DNA of 23,701 bases. Source: Actinomycetes bacterium (GTDB lineage: Bacteria; Actinomycetota; Actinomycetes; Actinomycetales; Dermabacteraceae). Positions 21,614-23,701 of this stretch are shown here, one piece after another. The notes below the pieces were generated by a model that was not told the origin of the DNA, did not search any database, and worked only from the letters and a program-made list of their open reading frames with translations. The position numbers were made by a program, and so were the translations under genes. Numbering within the stretch: the stretch's first letter is position 1; the number at the start of each line of letters is the position of its first letter. The stretch spans positions 1 to 23,701 of the forward strand of contig JAEWEZ010000166.1 in NCBI GenBank assembly GCA_023389045.1, given 5' to 3'.

Positions 21614-22735
21614 GTGGCCACCATCGACTTCTCCGAAGAGATCCCGCACCTGCGTTCGACCCTGTCGTCGATTGAGCAGGTGACGGGCATCGACGCCCTC
21701 GATCGCAAGATCGCCGAGCTGGAGAAGGAGGCCTCCGCCCCGGATCTGTGGGATGACGTCGAAAACGCTCAGAAGGTCTCCTCCGCTCTGTCCCACGCCC
21801 AGGCGGAACGCCGGCGCATCGGTGAACTCGCACAGCGTGTGGATGACCTCGAAGTGATGGTGGAACTGGCCGCTGAGGAAGACGACGCCGACACCCTCAC
21901 CGAGGCGGAAAACGAGTTCGCTTCCATCAAGAAGGCTCTCGACGAACTCGAGGTGCGCACCCTGCTCTCGGGTGAGTACGACGAGCGCAATGCCGTGGTG
22001 ACCATTCGCGCGGGCGCCGGTGGCGTGGATGCCGCCGACTTCGCCGAAATGCTCATGCGCATGTACCTGCGCTGGGCAGAACGCCACGGCTACTCGACCA
22101 AGGTGATGGACACCTCCTACGCCGAAGAGGCCGGCCTGAAGTCCGTGACCTTCGAGGTCTCCGCGCCCTTCGCCTACGGCACCCTGTCGGTGGAAGGCGG
22201 CACGCATCGCCTGGTGCGCATCAGCCCCTTCGATAACCAGGGCCGTCGCCAGACCTCCTTCGCGGCCGTCGAAGTGATCCCGCTGATCGAGTCCACGGAC
22301 CACATCGAGATCCCCGAATCGGATCTGAAGATCGACGTGTTCCGCTCCTCCGGTCCCGGTGGTCAGTCGGTGAACACGACGGACTCCGCCGTGCGCATGA
22401 CCCACCTGCCCACCGGCCTGGTGGTCTCGATGCAGGACGAAAAGTCGCAGATCCAGAACCGTGCTGCGGCCCTGCGCGTGCTGCAGTCCCGCCTGCTGCT
22501 GCTGAAGAAGCAGGAAGAGGACGCCAAGCGCAAGGAGCTGGCCGGTGACGTGAAGGCCAGCTGGGGTGATCAGATGCGCTCCTACGTGCTGAACCCGTAC
22601 CAGATGGTCAAGGACCTGCGCACCGAGTACCAGGAAGGCAATCCGCAGTCGGTCTTCGACGGTGAGATCGACGGTTTCGTGGATGCCGGGATCCGCTGGC
22701 GCGCGGAGCAGAACAAGGGCGATTCGGAGGACTGA
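21614..22735 (+). CDS. prfB: Peptide chain release factor 2
   Basis: 373 residues from the GTG at 21614 (sequence then ATIDFSEEI). The length fits RF2. The SPF tripeptide at 204-206 (RISPFDNQG) recognises UGA/UAA, and GGQ at 249-251 (SSGPGGQSVNTTDS) triggers peptidyl-tRNA hydrolysis. The reading frame is uninterrupted, so the programmed +1 frameshift found in E. coli prfB is absent. TAGACT lies 8 nt before the GTG without a clear Shine-Dalgarno sequence, so a leaderless or near-leaderless message is possible. ftsE follows on the same strand, a common order in Gram-positive bacteria. Confidence 0.97.
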   Translation: MATIDFSEEIPHLRSTLSSIEQVTGIDALDRKIAELEKEASAPDLWDDVENAQKVSSALSHAQAERRRIGELAQRVDDLEVMVELAAEEDDADTLTEAENEFASIKKALDELEVRTLLSGEYDERNAVVTIRAGAGGVDAADFAEMLMRMYLRWAERHGYSTKVMDTSYAEEAGLKSVTFEVSAPFAYGTLSVEGGTHRLVRISPFDNQGRRQTSFAAVEVIPLIESTDHIEIPESDLKIDVFRSSGPGGQSVNTTDSAVRMTHLPTGLVVSMQDEKSQIQNRAAALRVLQSRLLLLKKQEEDAKRKELAGDVKASWGDQMRSYVLNPYQMVKDLRTEYQEGNPQSVFDGEIDGFVDAGIRWRAEQNKGDSED

Positions 22736-22892
22736 GCGCCTACTCGGCGCAGGCTCAGCGCCGCTCCAGTGCTGACGGCGCCGTGATCCTTGACCAAGGC
22801 TTGACCTCTCTGGGTGATTCACCTCCCGGAAAAAGTCGGTCGTTCCCCCTACCCTGGCCAGTGGCAGTATCCCCAAACCGGTCAGGCTTCCT
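22736..22892 (+). promoter_or_regulatory. prfB-ftsE intergenic region
   Basis: A small hairpin GCGCC/GGCGC (22736-22740, 22746-22750) directly follows the prfB stop. CTTGACC is repeated at 22789-22795 and 22800-22806 (period 11), and TATCCC at 22868-22873 is a possible -10. No gene is seen. Confidence 0.35.
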
Positions 22893-23701
22893 GTGATCCG
22901 ATTCGACGACGTCACCAAGACGTATCTGCGCGGCAGCACCCCCGCCCTGGATAACCTCAACATTGAGTTTGAGCGCGGGGAGTTTGTGTTCCTCATCGGC
23001 GCTTCCGGCTCCGGCAAGTCCACGATGATGCGCCTGGTGCTGAAAGAAACCACCCCGACCTCGGGCACGGTCTATGTGGCGGGTAAGGACCTCTCCACCA
23101 TCCCGTCCTGGAAAGTGCCGGCCCTGCGCCGTGACATCGGCATGGTCTTCCAGGATTTCCGACTGCTGCCGTCCAAAACCGCGTATCAGAACATCGAGTT
23201 CGCCCTCGCGGTGATCGGCACTCCGCGCCGTGTGGTGCGCCGCCTGGTTCCGGAAATGCTCGAAATGGTGGGTCTGGAGGGCAAGGGTAAGCGACTCCCG
23301 CATGAGCTCTCCGGCGGTGAACAGCAGCGTGTGTCGATCGCTCGAGCCTACGTGAACCGACCGTCGATCCTGCTGTGTGATGAGCCCACCGGCAACCTGG
23401 ACCCCTCCACCTCGCAGGGGATTCTCGCCTTGCTCGAAGAGATTAATAGCCGCGGCACCACAGTGCTGATGGCAACGCATGACCGTCACGCGGTGGACCG
23501 CATGCAGAAGCGTGTGGTGGAACTGATCGGCGGGAAGGTCGTGCGTGATGAGGCCCGTGGCGGTTACAGCTCGGCTCATGCGGATTCTGTGATCTCAGGG
23601 AACCATCCCGATGGGGCCGACGGTGCAGAGGCCGAGGCACCCGTCGGCTCCCCATTGAAGGATGAGAATGCCGGGGTGACCAGCGCGCATCACGCGCAGC
23701 A
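22893..23701 (+). CDS. ftsE: Cell division ATP-binding protein FtsE (3' end outside window)
   Basis: The GTG at 22893 gives MIRFDDVTKTYL, the usual FtsE start. At least 269 residues are present and the frame is open at the window end. Walker A GASGSGKST is at 36-44, the Q-loop is in GMVFQDFRLLP, the signature is LSGGEQQRVS, Walker B is ILLCDEPTGNLD and the switch His is in MATHDR. FtsE with FtsX controls peptidoglycan hydrolases at division. The ATPase core ends near residue 225; a low-complexity Ala/Gly/Glu/His tail of more than 40 residues follows. ftsX is expected just beyond the window. The ribosome-binding site is weak. Confidence 0.95.
   Translation, partial: MIRFDDVTKTYLRGSTPALDNLNIEFERGEFVFLIGASGSGKSTMMRLVLKETTPTSGTVYVAGKDLSTIPSWKVPALRRDIGMVFQDFRLLPSKTAYQNIEFALAVIGTPRRVVRRLVPEMLEMVGLEGKGKRLPHELSGGEQQRVSIARAYVNRPSILLCDEPTGNLDPSTSQGILALLEEINSRGTTVLMATHDRHAVDRMQKRVVELIGGKVVRDEARGGYSSAHADSVISGNHPDGADGAEAEAPVGSPLKDENAGVTSAHHAQ

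Noticed and set aside
21614..21730. Programmed +1 frameshift site in prfB
   Set aside because: The frame is continuous from GTG to the SPF and GGQ motifs with no internal UGA, so no frameshift is needed.
21407..23068. Long open frame of 553 codons on the minus strand opposite prfB and ftsE
   Set aside because: It is a high-GC shadow of the clearly real prfB and ftsE genes, with His/Gln-rich low-complexity translation and no family resemblance.

Overview
The window is high-GC DNA (roughly 60-65% by eye) with short intergenic gaps, ATGA/GTGA stop-start overlaps and several probable leaderless genes. The gene content is actinobacterial: a four-cysteine WhiB1-type protein convergent with a PdtaS-type histidine kinase, an actinobacterial Tad pilus set, a DUF2505 protein, a protein resembling DUF6912, and prfB followed by ftsE. 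A member of the Micrococcales is likely; Dermabacteraceae is only a guess. No rRNA, tRNA, CRISPR, transposase or phage gene was seen.

Layout. (1) 44-4803 is a Tad-associated accessory block: a membrane-anchored LysM protein (-), a divergent conserved protein with two Sm-like-looking beta modules (+), an excisionase/BldC-type HTH protein (-), then a SAF/CpaB-like protein and a CpaE-like ATPase (+, overlapping by ATGA). (2) 4904-8545 holds a small probable DUF6912 protein, a DUF2505 protein (-), pdtaS, whiB1 (-) and a four-helix membrane protein. (3) 8660-14275 (-) is a NarL/LuxR two-component system followed by an ABC transporter with a MacB/FtsX-type permease; a palindrome/direct-repeat site lies in front of the ABC genes. 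(4) 14335-16289 (-) is a YihY/BrkB membrane protein followed by a SRAP (YedK/HMCES-type) DNA-protein crosslink protein. (5) 16622-21505 (+) is the Tad pilus operon: tadA, tadB, tadC, a small pilin-like protein, two TadE-like pseudopilins and a TadG/Rv3654c-like protein. (6) prfB and the 5' part of ftsE end the window.

How they fit together. TadA (motor ATPase), TadB/TadC (platform), the small pilin-like protein and the TadE/TadE/TadG-like minor subunits form a pilus machine. The SAF/CpaB-like and CpaE-like proteins, normally next to these genes, sit about 12 kb upstream in a separate operon. The prepilin peptidase is not in the window.

The most interesting signal is regulatory. Three perfect DnaA-box 9-mers (TTATCCACA) lie in the divergent promoter region in front of the SAF/CpaE operon, and four close variants (N-N-N-TCCACA, 9-12 bp apart) lie in front of tadA. 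Both clusters end about 100-110 nt upstream of the first start codon. The separated halves of the pilus system therefore share a DnaA-box-like promoter signature, suggesting co-regulation by DnaA or by another protein reading TCCACA. This is inference from sequence only. Other signals are a decamer repeat shared by the HTH gene leader and the LysM promoter region, and a tandem duplication of a whole translation initiation site at the last tad gene.
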